Shown piece after piece: positions 8,045-16,623 of a stretch of DNA of 64,000 nt. The position numbers were made by a program, and so were the translations under genes. Each line of letters opens with the position of its first letter. The first letter of the stretch is position 1. The notes below the pieces were generated by a model that was given only the letters and a program-made list of their open reading frames with translations, was not told the DNA's origin and did no database searches. Source of the DNA: DASSQJ01 sp963772645 (lineage in GTDB: Bacteria; Actinomycetota; Actinomycetes; Actinomycetales; Dermatophilaceae); the NCBI GenBank assembly GCA_963772645.1, contig CAVYYD010000011.1, positions 62,001-126,000 on the forward strand, written 5' to 3'.

Positions 8045-9766
8045 GTGTCCATCGACCACACCACCCCGACCACGGTGGACGGCCCCGAGCTGCCACCCGA
8101 GCCCGAGCGGAGCGAGAAGCGGATCACCGCACCGCGCGTCTTCTGGCCCGCCCTCGCCGTCATCGGCGGCTTCGTCGCCCTCGCGCTGGCCTTCCCGACC
8201 GGGATGGGCGACCTGTTCAGCACCCTGAACGACACCGTGGTCGGCGACCTCGGCTGGTACTACATCCTCATCGTCGGAGGCTTCATCGCCTTCGCCGCGT
8301 GGGTCGCGCTCTCGCCGATGGGCCGGATCGTCCTGGGCCGCGACGACGAGGCGCCCGACTTCGGGCTGATGACCTGGTTCGCGATGCTGTTCGCCGCCGG
8401 CATGGGCATCGGCCTGGTGTTCTGGGGTGTCGCCGAGCCGCTCAGCCACTTCGCCTCACCCCCGCCGGGCACCGGCGAGACGGTCGCCCAGCGGGCCCGG
8501 GCCGCCACCGACGTCACCTACCTGCACTGGGGCCTGCACGCCTGGGGCATCTACGTCGTCGTGGGCCTGGCCATGGCCTACGCCATCCACCGCAAGGGCC
8601 GGCCGGTCTCCATCCGCTGGGCCCTCGAGCCGCTGCTCGGCGACCGGGTCCGGGGCTGGATCGGCGACCTCATCGACGTCATCGCGGTCGTCGGCACGCT
8701 CTTCGGCGTCGCCACCTCGCTCGGCTTCGGCGTCACCCAGGTCGGTGCCGGGCTGGAGTACCTCGGCGTCGTCGGCAGCGTCGGCACCGGGCTGCTCGTC
8801 GTCCTCGTCATCATCATCACCGCGATGGCCACGACCTCCGTCGTCACCGGGCTCGACAAGGGCATCAAGTTCCTCTCGAACGTCAACATGGGCCTGGCTG
8901 CCGCCCTCCTGCTCGCCGTCCTCGTCCTCGGGCCGACGGTCTTCCTGCTCGGCGACTTCGTGTCGTCGGTGGGCAGCTACGTCTCGAACTTCTTCCGGCT
9001 CTCCTTCCAGACCCTGTCCTTCCAGGGCCAGGACGGCACCAGCTGGCTCTCCGGCTGGACGACCTTCTACTGGGGCTGGTGGATGAGCTGGGCCCCGTTC
9101 GTGGGCGTCTTCATCGCCCGCATCTCCCGCGGCCGCACCGTCCGCGAGTTCGTCACCGGGGTGCTCCTCGTGCCGACCGTCGTCACCTTCCTCTGGTTCG
9201 CCGTCTTCGGCGGCACCGGGATCCACCGCGAGATCTTCGGCCAGGGCGGCCTCATCGGCCAGGGCGGCGCCGTCGACACCGACAGCGCGCTCTTCCAGGT
9301 GCTCGGCGGCCTGCCGATGTCCGGGTTGCTCAGCATCGTGGCGATCGTGCTCGTGGTCGTCTTCTTCGTCACCAGCTCGGACTCCGGCTCGTTCGTCGTC
9401 GACATGCTGGCCAGCGGCGGCGACCCGCACCCGCCGGTCTGGAGCCGGGTGCTGTGGGCCCTCCTCGAGGGCTCGGTCGCGATCGCGCTCCTGCTCGCAG
9501 GCGGCGGCGGGCTGTCCGCCCTGCAGACGGCGGCGATCCTGCTCGCGCTGCCGTTCAGCCTCGTGATGATCGCGATGGTGGTCGCGACGGCCCGTGCGCT
9601 GCTGCACGAGCACGGCCGGATGGAACGCGCCGAACGCCGGCTGCTCGCCGACGAGGTCGCCGGACACGTCGCCCGGCGGCGGGAGGAGCCGTCCGCAGCG
9701 TCGGGTGCCGGCCGTGCGGGCCGGTCGGACGACCTCGATCCGGAGATCGCCGCCCAGGCCCACTGA
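8045..9766 (+). CDS. BCCT-family betaine/choline-type transporter
   Basis: 573 aa with about twelve membrane helices. BCCT members import quaternary ammonium compatible solutes. GMGIG (residues 119-123 with the preceding Gly) followed by LVFWGVAEP is the unwound-helix motif typical of sodium-coupled betaine carriers such as BetP. The Trp-rich box YWGWWMSWAPFVG and then FIARISRGRT form the family signature. The GTG start has GGAGGAG eight bases upstream and gives the expected N-terminus; the frame is open much further upstream but without homology. The C-terminal tail is charged but shorter than BetP's osmosensing tail. Substrate is inferred as glycine betaine or choline. Confidence 0.9.
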   Translation: MSIDHTTPTTVDGPELPPEPERSEKRITAPRVFWPALAVIGGFVALALAFPTGMGDLFSTLNDTVVGDLGWYYILIVGGFIAFAAWVALSPMGRIVLGRDDEAPDFGLMTWFAMLFAAGMGIGLVFWGVAEPLSHFASPPPGTGETVAQRARAATDVTYLHWGLHAWGIYVVVGLAMAYAIHRKGRPVSIRWALEPLLGDRVRGWIGDLIDVIAVVGTLFGVATSLGFGVTQVGAGLEYLGVVGSVGTGLLVVLVIIITAMATTSVVTGLDKGIKFLSNVNMGLAAALLLAVLVLGPTVFLLGDFVSSVGSYVSNFFRLSFQTLSFQGQDGTSWLSGWTTFYWGWWMSWAPFVGVFIARISRGRTVREFVTGVLLVPTVVTFLWFAVFGGTGIHREIFGQGGLIGQGGAVDTDSALFQVLGGLPMSGLLSIVAIVLVVVFFVTSSDSGSFVVDMLASGGDPHPPVWSRVLWALLEGSVAIALLLAGGGGLSALQTAAILLALPFSLVMIAMVVATARALLHEHGRMERAERRLLADEVAGHVARRREEPSAASGAGRAGRSDDLDPEIAAQAH

Positions 9767-9835
9767 CGTCGACACCGCCGGGGGCCGTCGGCCAGCCTGC
9801 CCGGTGCTGTCGGTGCCGCTGCCTAGGGTGACGCC

Positions 9836-11239
9836 ATGGCAGGAACGGCATCCCGCAGGGCGGCGCGCGCCGCGGCGTACCGTTGTTCGGAGTGCGGCTG
9901 GCAGACCGCGAAGTGGGTGGGCCGCTGCGGGGAGTGTCAGGCCTGGGGCAGCGTCGCGGAGACCGGTGCCGTGGCCGCCCGGACCACGCCCGCGGCGGTG
10001 CTCGACCGCCCGGCCGTGCCGATCGGCGAGGTCGACGCGAGCCGCGCCGTCGCCCGGTCCACCGGGGTGCCCGAGTTCGACCGGGTCCTCGGCGGCGGCC
10101 TGGTCCCCGGTGCCGTGGTCCTCGTGGCGGGTGAGCCCGGCATCGGCAAGTCCACCCTGCTGCTCGACGTGGCGGCCCGGGCGGCGCGCTCCGGGGAGCA
10201 CGGCGACCGGCGGGTGCTCTACGTCAGCGGGGAGGAGTCCGCGGCCCAGGTCCGCGGCCGGGCCGAGCGGATCGAGGCGATGGCGCGCACCCTCTACCTC
10301 GCCAGCGAGACCGACCTCGCCACGGTCCTCGGCCAGGTCGCGAGGCTCGAGCCCGAGCTCGTCGTCGTCGACTCGGTGCAGACGCTCTCCAGCGCCGACG
10401 TCGAGGGCTCCGCGGGCGGGGTGGCCCAGGTCCGCGAGGTCGCCGCGGCCCTCATCCAGGTCGCCAAGACCACGGGCACCGCGGTCCTCCTCGTCGGCCA
10501 CGTCACCAAGGACGGCTCGATCGCCGGGCCACGCGTCCTCGAGCACCTCGTCGACGTCGTCGTCCAGTTCGAGGGCGACCGGCACTCGCGGCTGCGGCTG
10601 GTACGTGCGGCGAAGAACCGGTACGGGCCCACCGACGAGGTGGGCTGCTTCGACCTCTCCGACGTCGGCATCGTCGGGCTCGCCGACCCGAGCGGGCTCT
10701 TCCTCTCCGGGCGCACCGCTGAGGTCGCCGGCACCTGCGTCACCGCCACCCTCGAGGGCAGGCGTCCGCTCGTCACCGAGGTCCAGGCCCTCGTCACCCC
10801 CTCGTCGCTGGCCACCCCGCGCCGGGCCACCAGCGGCCTCGACCCGGCCCGGGTGAGCATGATCCTCGCCGTCCTCGACAAGCGGGCCCAGGCGCCGGTC
10901 GGCTCGGCGGACGCCTACCTGTCGACGGTCGGTGGCGTGCGGCTCACCGAGCCCGCGGCCGACCTGGCCATCACCCTCGCCCTCGCCGGCGCCATCACCG
11001 ACCGGCCGCTGCCGCACGGCACCGTCGCCTTCGGCGAGATCGGGCTGGCCGGCGAGGTGCGGCCGGTCACCGGGGCACATCGCCGGCTCGCCGAGGCCGC
11101 CCGGCTCGGGTTCACCCGTGCCGTGGTCCCGCCCGGCGTGCTCGGGGCGGGTCCTGTGCCCGAGCAGCTGCGGGTGCTCGAGGTGGGGACGGTCGCCGAG
11201 GCCGTCGGGCGGGCCCTGCACGACGTCGCCGTGCGCTGA
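9836..11239 (+). CDS. radA: DNA repair protein RadA (Sms)
   Basis: 467 aa. A branch-migration helicase acting in recombination. The N-terminal zinc finger is CSECGWQ...CGECQAWG (residues 15-35). The RecA-like ATPase has GEPGIGKST (about 99-107), and the RadA-specific KNRYG motif (about 259-263) is present; a Lon-protease-like C-terminal domain includes GEIGLAGEVRPV. A TAGGGT -10 box (9824-9829) ends six bases before the ATG with no ribosome site, suggesting a leaderless mRNA. It is followed by disA as in Mycobacterium (Rv3585-Rv3586). Confidence 0.96.
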   Translation: MAGTASRRAARAAAYRCSECGWQTAKWVGRCGECQAWGSVAETGAVAARTTPAAVLDRPAVPIGEVDASRAVARSTGVPEFDRVLGGGLVPGAVVLVAGEPGIGKSTLLLDVAARAARSGEHGDRRVLYVSGEESAAQVRGRAERIEAMARTLYLASETDLATVLGQVARLEPELVVVDSVQTLSSADVEGSAGGVAQVREVAAALIQVAKTTGTAVLLVGHVTKDGSIAGPRVLEHLVDVVVQFEGDRHSRLRLVRAAKNRYGPTDEVGCFDLSDVGIVGLADPSGLFLSGRTAEVAGTCVTATLEGRRPLVTEVQALVTPSSLATPRRATSGLDPARVSMILAVLDKRAQAPVGSADAYLSTVGGVRLTEPAADLAITLALAGAITDRPLPHGTVAFGEIGLAGEVRPVTGAHRRLAEAARLGFTRAVVPPGVLGAGPVPEQLRVLEVGTVAEAVGRALHDVAVR

Positions 11240-11409
11240 CCCGGGTGGGTCCCCGGCCCCGCCCGGGCCGCGTCCCCACCGGCTGCCCCGTGGGCCGTCG
11301 AGGCCCCGACGGAATCGAGACCGGGCCGTGACCACGGGCGGATATCATGCGCAGATCGAGGCCGTGCCCGGCACGGCCGGGGGCCCCATCCGTACCGAGG
11401 AGGACCTGC

Positions 11410-12492
11410 GTGCCCGTCCCGCACAGCGACGAGGAGCTGCTTCGCACCACCCTCGCCGCCGTCGCGCCCGGAACCGAGCTGCGCGACGGCCTCGAGCGGA
11501 TCCTCCGCGGTCGCACCGGAGCCCTCATCGTGCTGGGCCACGACCGACTCGTCGAGCAGATCGCCACCGGGGGCTTCCCCCTCGACATCGAGTTCTCGGC
11601 CACCCGCCTGCGTGAGCTGGCGAAGATGGACGGCGCCGTCGTCCTCGACCGCGACGTCACCCGCATCCTGCACGCCGCCACCCAGCTCCTGCCCGACGCC
11701 GGCATCGAGACGAGCGAGTCCGGGACCAGGCACCGCACGGCCGAGCGGGTGGCCAAGCAGACCGGCTACCCGGTGGTCTCGGTGAGCCAGTCGATGCGGA
11801 TCATCCAGCTCTACGTCGCCGGCCGACGGGTCGTCCTCGAGGACTCCAGCGCCATCCTCTCCCGCGCCAACCAGGCCCTGCAGACCCTCGAGCGGTACAA
11901 GTCGCGCCTCGACGAGGTGACCGGCACCCTGTCCGCGCTCGAGATCGAGGACCTCGTCACCGTCCGCGACGTCGCCAACGTCCTCCAGCGCCTCGAGATG
12001 GTCCGCCGGATCAAGGACGAGATCGCCGACTACGTCGTCCAGCTCGGGACCGACGGCCGGCTGCTCTCCCTCCAGCTCGAGGAGCTCACCGGTGGTCTCT
12101 CCGACGATCTCGGGCTCGTGATCCGCGACTACCTGCCCGAGACCAAGGCCGGCTACGCGCACGAGGAGGCGGTCGCCAACCTCGTCGCCATGGACAACAC
12201 CGAGCTGCTCGACCCCGCCGCCGGGGCCCGGGCGATGGGGTTCACCGTCGTCGGCGACTCACTGGACTCCTCGGTCAGCCCGCTCGGCTACCGCCTGCTC
12301 TCCAAGGTGCCGCGGCTCCCGGGCGCCATCGTCGACCGGCTCGTCGCCCACTTCGGCAGCCTCCAGAAGCTGCTCGCGGCCAACATCGACGACCTGATGG
12401 ACGTCGACGGCGTCGGGGAGGGCCGGGCCCGCCTCGTCCGCGAGGGCCTGTCGCGGCTCGCCGAGTCGAGCATCCTCGAGCGCTACGTCTGA
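11410..12492 (+). CDS. disA: DNA integrity scanning protein DisA, diadenylate cyclase
   Basis: 360 aa. Makes c-di-AMP from two ATP and is inhibited when bound to branched DNA. The DAC domain shows KMDGAVVLD (DGA motif) and SGTRHRTAERVA (RHR motif). A helical spine (about 140-280) and a C-terminal helix-hairpin-helix DNA-binding domain (IDDLMDVDGVGEGRARLV) follow. GTG 11410 is chosen because a GAGGAGGA site precedes it and the protein then starts as in the family; the frame runs 21 codons further upstream. A TATCAT -10 box lies at 11343-11348. mutY follows after one base. Confidence 0.96.
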   Translation: MPVPHSDEELLRTTLAAVAPGTELRDGLERILRGRTGALIVLGHDRLVEQIATGGFPLDIEFSATRLRELAKMDGAVVLDRDVTRILHAATQLLPDAGIETSESGTRHRTAERVAKQTGYPVVSVSQSMRIIQLYVAGRRVVLEDSSAILSRANQALQTLERYKSRLDEVTGTLSALEIEDLVTVRDVANVLQRLEMVRRIKDEIADYVVQLGTDGRLLSLQLEELTGGLSDDLGLVIRDYLPETKAGYAHEEAVANLVAMDNTELLDPAAGARAMGFTVVGDSLDSSVSPLGYRLLSKVPRLPGAIVDRLVAHFGSLQKLLAANIDDLMDVDGVGEGRARLVREGLSRLAESSILERYV

Positions 12493-12493
12493 C

Positions 12494-13384
12494 GTGCCAG
12501 GGCCCGCGCCGTCCGCGGCGCTCCTCCACGACCGCGTCCTGCCCTGGTTCGACGAGCACGGCCGCGACCTGCCGTGGCGCCGCCCGGGGTGCTCGCCGTG
12601 GGGGGTGCTGGTCTCGGAGGTGATGTCGCACCAGACGCCCATCGCGCGGGTGGAACCGGTGTGGGCCGAGTGGATGCGGAGGTGGCCGGCGCCGTCCGAC
12701 GTGGCGGCGCAGTCGCCGGGGGAGGTGGTGCGCGCCTGGGGGCGGCTCGGCTACCCGCGCCGGGCCCTGCGGCTGCGCGAGGCGGCGGTGGCGGTCACCG
12801 AGCGGCACGGGGGCGTCGTCCCCGCCGACGAGGAGGCGCTGCGCGCTCTACCGGGGGTGGGGGCGTACACCGCGGCAGCGGTGACCGCCTTCGCGTTCCG
12901 GCGCCGCTCGGTCGTCGTCGACACCAACGTGCGCCGCGTCCTCGCCCGAGCGGTCACGGGCCGCGCGCTGGCCGCCCCGGCCCTCACGGCGGCCGAGTCG
13001 CGGCTCGCGGCATCCCTCGTCCCGCAGGACCCGCTGCGGGCGGCGGCGTGGAACGTCGCGGTGATGGAGCTCGGCGCGCTCGTCTGCCGAGCGCGCGGGC
13101 CGCGGTGCGGCCACTGCCCGCTCGAGGACGCCTGTGCCTGGGTGGCGGCGGGCAGCCCGCCCGACGACGGAGCGCCCCGCCGCGGGCAGGCCTGGCACGG
13201 CACCGACCGGCAGGTCCGCGGACAGGTCCTCCAGGCACTGCGGGACGCCGAGGGGCCGCTGCCGAGGGCCGCCGTCGAGGCCCTCGTCGAGGACTCCGCC
13301 CAGGTGGACCGCTGCCTCGCCTCACTGGTCGAGGACGGCCTGCTCGAGCCGGTGCCGCCCGACCACCTCGCGCTCCCCTCCTGA
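12494..13384 (+). CDS. mutY: A/G-specific adenine glycosylase (MutY)
   Basis: 296 aa. Removes adenine mispaired with 8-oxoguanine. The catalytic Glu lies in SEVMSHQTP, the helix-hairpin-helix is LPGVGAYTAAAV, and VVVDTNVRRVL carries the catalytic Asp. The 4Fe-4S ligands follow as CRARGPRCGHCPLEDAC (C-X6-C-X2-C-X5-C). The wedge sequence, normally MLQQT, reads MSHQT here, a possible functional tweak. The protein ends in a short winged-helix-like tail rather than a full NUDIX-like 8-oxoG recognition domain, common in actinobacterial versions. It starts one base after disA, so the two are co-transcribed. Confidence 0.9.
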   Translation: MPGPAPSAALLHDRVLPWFDEHGRDLPWRRPGCSPWGVLVSEVMSHQTPIARVEPVWAEWMRRWPAPSDVAAQSPGEVVRAWGRLGYPRRALRLREAAVAVTERHGGVVPADEEALRALPGVGAYTAAAVTAFAFRRRSVVVDTNVRRVLARAVTGRALAAPALTAAESRLAASLVPQDPLRAAAWNVAVMELGALVCRARGPRCGHCPLEDACAWVAAGSPPDDGAPRRGQAWHGTDRQVRGQVLQALRDAEGPLPRAAVEALVEDSAQVDRCLASLVEDGLLEPVPPDHLALPS

Positions 13385-13411
13385 GTGCCGGCGCCCGGCC
13401 CTGCCCCGGGG

Positions 13412-13638
13412 TCAGCGCGAGGCGGGGCCGGTGGAGCCCCGCAGGACGAGCTCGCCCCCCTCGACGGTGTGGAGCGACTCGTCGACCCGGTCCTCGCCCG
13501 CGGCCTCACGGGTGAGGCCGCGGGCGGCCAGGGCCCGGAGGAACCCCTCGCGCTTGCGCATCGACGGCACGTACCGGCCCGGCTGGCGGTCGCCTCGCTG
13601 ACACCCGGCTGGACCGCGACCTCGGAGAGGGTCGCCAT
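13412..13638 (-). pseudogene. Remnant of a LacI-family regulator
   Basis: The minus strand begins MATLSEVAVQPGVSEATASR (13638 down), a LacI helix-turn-helix. It then shifts frame into YVPSMRKREGFLRALAARG, a piece of the periplasmic-binding-like core, and jumps to VEGGELVLRGSTGP, the family's standard C-terminus, ending at 13412. A normal LacI protein is about 340 aa; here some 75 codons survive, so most of the ligand domain has been deleted in at least two places. It fills the roughly 400-bp gap after mutY; no sugar operon is left beside it. Confidence 0.75.
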
Positions 13639-13791
13639 CCCGCCATCCAAGCGGGTCACCGGCGCCGGGTGCACGGCGCCTCCGGAGGGGGCCGGTCCGG
13701 CGAAGCGCGTCCCGGGCGTCGGCCCCACCACCTAGCATCGTCCCGGTAGGACCCGGAGAGTGCCGGGCCGGGCAGCGCACGCGGAGGATCG

Positions 13792-16089
13792 ATGGGCAGC
13801 ACGCGTCGGCGCGCCGCAGGAGTGGTGCTGGCCGTGGCCGTGGTCTGCGGCGGCCTGCTCGCCGGGGCACCGGTCGCCACGGCGGACGAGGGGCTGACCG
13901 TCGCGGCCACGAGCACCTACGTCCTCGACACCCGGTCCACGGCGGTGCGCGTCACCGTGTCCATCGACCTGCACAACATCAGCCCGAACGAGAAGACCAC
14001 CGGCGGGGTCTACACCTACTACTACGACGGCTTCTCGGTGCCCGTCGCCGCGGGTGCCCGCGACCTGCGGGCCCGCAGCGAGGGGGCTGCGCTGCCGGTC
14101 ACCCTCGAGGGCACCGACGACCCGAGCACCGCGCTCGCCCGGGTCGGCTTTCCCGAGCTGACCTACGACCAGTCCCGACACATCGACCTCGGCTACACGG
14201 TGCCGGGCGCGCCGCCGCGCTCGAGGGACACGACCCGGGTCGGCCGCGGGTACGCCACCTTCGTCGCCACCGGTCCGGGCGACAGCGGGCACAACGTCGT
14301 GCAGGTCGTCGTGCCCGGGGGGATGTCGTTCACGAGTACGAGCGAGGGCTTCGAGCGCACGTCCACCGGCGAGACCGACACCTGGAGCACGTCCGTGAAC
14401 ACCTACGACGCCGGGATCTGGGCGGTCGTCTCGGTGCGCGACCCGGCGCAGATCGACGAGCGCAGCGTCGACGCCTCCGGCACCCCCCTGCTCCTGGAGT
14501 CGTTCCCGGGCGACCGCGCGTGGACCGACTTCGTCGAGGGCGTCGTGAAGCACGGCATCCCGACCCTCGAACGGCTCGTCGGCACCCCGTGGCCCGGCGG
14601 CCTGCAGCGCATCCGGGAGGACGCCACGCCGTCCCTGCGCGGCTACGACGGCTGGTTCGACCCCTCCGACGCCGAGATCGTCGTCGGCGAGGCCCTCGAC
14701 GAGGACCTCATCATCCACGAGCTCTCGCACGCCTGGCTCTCCGGGGAGCGGTTCGACCAGCGCTGGCAGTACGAGGGCCTGGCCCAGGCGGTCGCCGAGC
14801 GGGTCGTCACCGAGGACGGCGGGACGCCCAGCAGCCACGACACGGTGACCCCCTCGGACAGGCTCGCCGTCCCCCTCGCCGAGTGGGGCGGCGGCGCCGG
14901 GAGCCGGTCCACCGACGTCGACGGGTGGGCCTACCCGGCCGCCTACCGGGTCACCAAGGACCTGCTCGGCAGGCTCGACGACTCGACCTTCGCGGCCGTC
15001 GTCGGGGCCGGGGTGCGCGGCGAGCGGGCCTACGACCCGCCGGGCACGCCGGACCACACCGGGGGGCGCACGACGTGGCAGCGGTGGCTCGACCTCGTCG
15101 AGTCCCGGGGCGGGGTCAAGGCCGCGCCCGCCCTGTTCGCCACCTGGGTGCTCACCCCGGCCCAGGCGGCCGACCTGCCGGCCCGCGCCCGGGAGCGCAC
15201 CGCCTACTCGGCGCTCGACACCGCCGACGGGCCGTGGCTGCCGCCCGAGGGCCTGCGCGACGCGATGACCGACTGGGACTTCGAGCGTGCGGCCCACGTC
15301 CGCCAGGCCGTGACCGGGCTCGGGGCGGACGCGGTGGCGGTCCAGCAGGCTGCCGCCGCGGCCGGCCTCGAGGTGCCCGACACGGTCCGCTCCTCCTACG
15401 AGGACGCCGCGTTCGACGAGCAGTACACCGGCCTGGCGACCTCGCTGCCGGCAGCGGCCCGTGCGGTCACGGCGGTGGGTCGGGCCCGCGCGGTGGCCGG
15501 CGCGGAGCGCGGTCCGTTCGGCGACCTCGGGGTGGCGCTGCTCGGCCTGCAGGACCGTGCCGCCCGCGCCACGACGCTCGTCGAGGGTGGCGAGATCGCC
15601 CCGGCCCAGCAGGCCGCCGACGACGTGCGGGCCCGCGCGGCCTGGGTGCTACCGCTCGGAGTGGGCGCCCCCGGGCTGGCGCTCGTCCTGTTCGTCGGGA
15701 TGCTGACGGTCGTCGTCGTGGCGCTCCGGCGCGGGTCAGAGCACCCGAAGCATGCGCGTGTTGCCCAACGTGTTCGGCTTGACCCGCTCGAGGTCGAGGA
15801 ACTCCGCGACCCCCTCGTCGTAGGAGCGCAGCAGCTCGGCGTACACCGCGGGGTCGACGGCCTGCCCGTCGATCGGGGTGAACCCGTGCCGGCCGAAGAA
15901 GGTGGTCTCGAAGGTGAGGCAGAAGAGCCGCGAGAGGCCGAGCCCGTGCGCCCGCTCGACGAGGCGGCCGAGGAGCAGCGCGCCCACGCCGCGGCCCAGG
16001 TGGGCGGGGTCGACCGCGAGCGTGCGCACCTCCCCGAGGTCCTCCCAGAGCACGTGCAGCGCTCCGCACCCGACGACCCGGCCCGCTGA
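13792..16089 (+). CDS. Secreted, membrane-anchored gluzincin-type metallopeptidase
   Basis: Open frame of 765 codons; the recognisable protein spans about residues 1-648. A signal peptide (1-31, ending ATADE) leads to a beta-rich ectodomain. The zinc site is HELSH (309-313) with a third ligand Glu in YEGLAQ (E328), as in M1/M61-type gluzincins. A C-terminal membrane helix (about residues 621-645) ends in Arg-Arg. No stop follows: the frame continues 351 nt antisense across argA to 16089, with the Glu/Arg-rich composition typical of a reverse-complement shadow. A one-base indel near 15735 would give a stop at 15782. The -10 box TAGCAT lies at 13733-13738. Substrate unknown. Confidence 0.75.
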   Translation: MGSTRRRAAGVVLAVAVVCGGLLAGAPVATADEGLTVAATSTYVLDTRSTAVRVTVSIDLHNISPNEKTTGGVYTYYYDGFSVPVAAGARDLRARSEGAALPVTLEGTDDPSTALARVGFPELTYDQSRHIDLGYTVPGAPPRSRDTTRVGRGYATFVATGPGDSGHNVVQVVVPGGMSFTSTSEGFERTSTGETDTWSTSVNTYDAGIWAVVSVRDPAQIDERSVDASGTPLLLESFPGDRAWTDFVEGVVKHGIPTLERLVGTPWPGGLQRIREDATPSLRGYDGWFDPSDAEIVVGEALDEDLIIHELSHAWLSGERFDQRWQYEGLAQAVAERVVTEDGGTPSSHDTVTPSDRLAVPLAEWGGGAGSRSTDVDGWAYPAAYRVTKDLLGRLDDSTFAAVVGAGVRGERAYDPPGTPDHTGGRTTWQRWLDLVESRGGVKAAPALFATWVLTPAQAADLPARARERTAYSALDTADGPWLPPEGLRDAMTDWDFERAAHVRQAVTGLGADAVAVQQAAAAAGLEVPDTVRSSYEDAAFDEQYTGLATSLPAAARAVTAVGRARAVAGAERGPFGDLGVALLGLQDRAARATTLVEGGEIAPAQQAADDVRARAAWVLPLGVGAPGLALVLFVGMLTVVVVALRRGSEHPKHARVAQRVRLDPLEVEELRDPLVVGAQQLGVHRGVDGLPVDRGEPVPAEEGGLEGEAEEPREAEPVRPLDEAAEEQRAHAAAQVGGVDRERAHLPEVLPEHVQRSAPDDPAR

Positions 16090-16272
16090 CTCGGCGACGA
16101 CGAAGTCGCCGACCGACTCGTAGTAGGCCACCGCCTCCTTGTTGAGCAGCACCCGGCGCTCGGCCAGCGGTGCGACCAGGGCCCGGATCGCCCGCACGTC
16201 CGCGGTACGGGCGGGGCGGACGACGACGCCGGCGACGGTCCGGTCGTCGGCGGGGATGGGGGCGTCGGCCAC
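15736..16272 (-). CDS. argA: Amino-acid N-acetyltransferase, short ArgA type (GNAT)
   Basis: 178 aa. Closely resembles the stand-alone GNAT N-acetylglutamate synthase of Mycobacterium (Rv2747), which starts arginine biosynthesis by acetylating glutamate. Shared stretches are GCGALHVLWEDLGE, TLAVDPAHLGRGVG (acetyl-CoA loop), LTFETTFFGRHGF and the ending VKPNTLGNTRML. GTG 16272 is chosen because the protein then has family length and a TACGCT -10 box (16279-16284) ends exactly six bases upstream; the open frame extends 70 codons further but is not conserved. It lies wholly antisense to the tail of the metallopeptidase frame. Confidence 0.88.
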   Translation of the reverse strand: MADAPIPADDRTVAGVVVRPARTADVRAIRALVAPLAERRVLLNKEAVAYYESVGDFVVAESAGRVVGCGALHVLWEDLGEVRTLAVDPAHLGRGVGALLLGRLVERAHGLGLSRLFCLTFETTFFGRHGFTPIDGQAVDPAVYAELLRSYDEGVAEFLDLERVKPNTLGNTRMLRVL

Positions 16273-16322
16273 GGGGCGAGCGTAGTGCGCGGCGACGGTT
16301 CCGCGGCCCGGTGGACGAAAGG

Positions 16323-16360
16323 GGACGGCCCGCCACCGCAGGGGTGGTGGCGGGCCGTCC
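16323..16360. terminator. Hairpin between clpC and argA
   Basis: A perfect 15-bp stem (16323-16337 with 16346-16360) around an 8-nt loop. It lies upstream of the argA promoter, so it probably shields argA from clpC read-through. The 16390-16480 stretch beside it is visibly AT-richer than its surroundings and carries no gene I can support. Confidence 0.6.
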
Positions 16361-16548
16361 GACGCAAGGCGCCCCGGAGGCCCTTGCGCGATGACCAGTC
16401 TGCGGCACGGGAGCCGTGTGTTGGGTAAAGCGACGTTCAAGATTTGGTCAGAAATGGCCACATGTCGGGATTCGCTGCTCACGGCGGTGGCGCGTCCCGC
16501 GCCGGGCTCGGGGGTGCCGGCGGTGCGACCGGGGCCCCGGCCGGCGGG

Positions 16549-16610
16549 CGACGAGGCCCCCGACCGGAGTGCGACGAGGCCCCCGACCGGCGTGGTCGGG
16601 GGCCTCGTCG
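16549..16610 (-). terminator. clpC terminator with a duplicated arm
   Basis: A perfect 17-bp stem (16572-16588 with 16594-16610, 5-nt loop) lies 13 bp past the clpC stop. The distal arm is repeated exactly at 16549-16565 (period 23), so either copy can pair with the same partner. Confidence 0.8.
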
Positions 16611-16623
16611 TGGTGGCGGGTGC

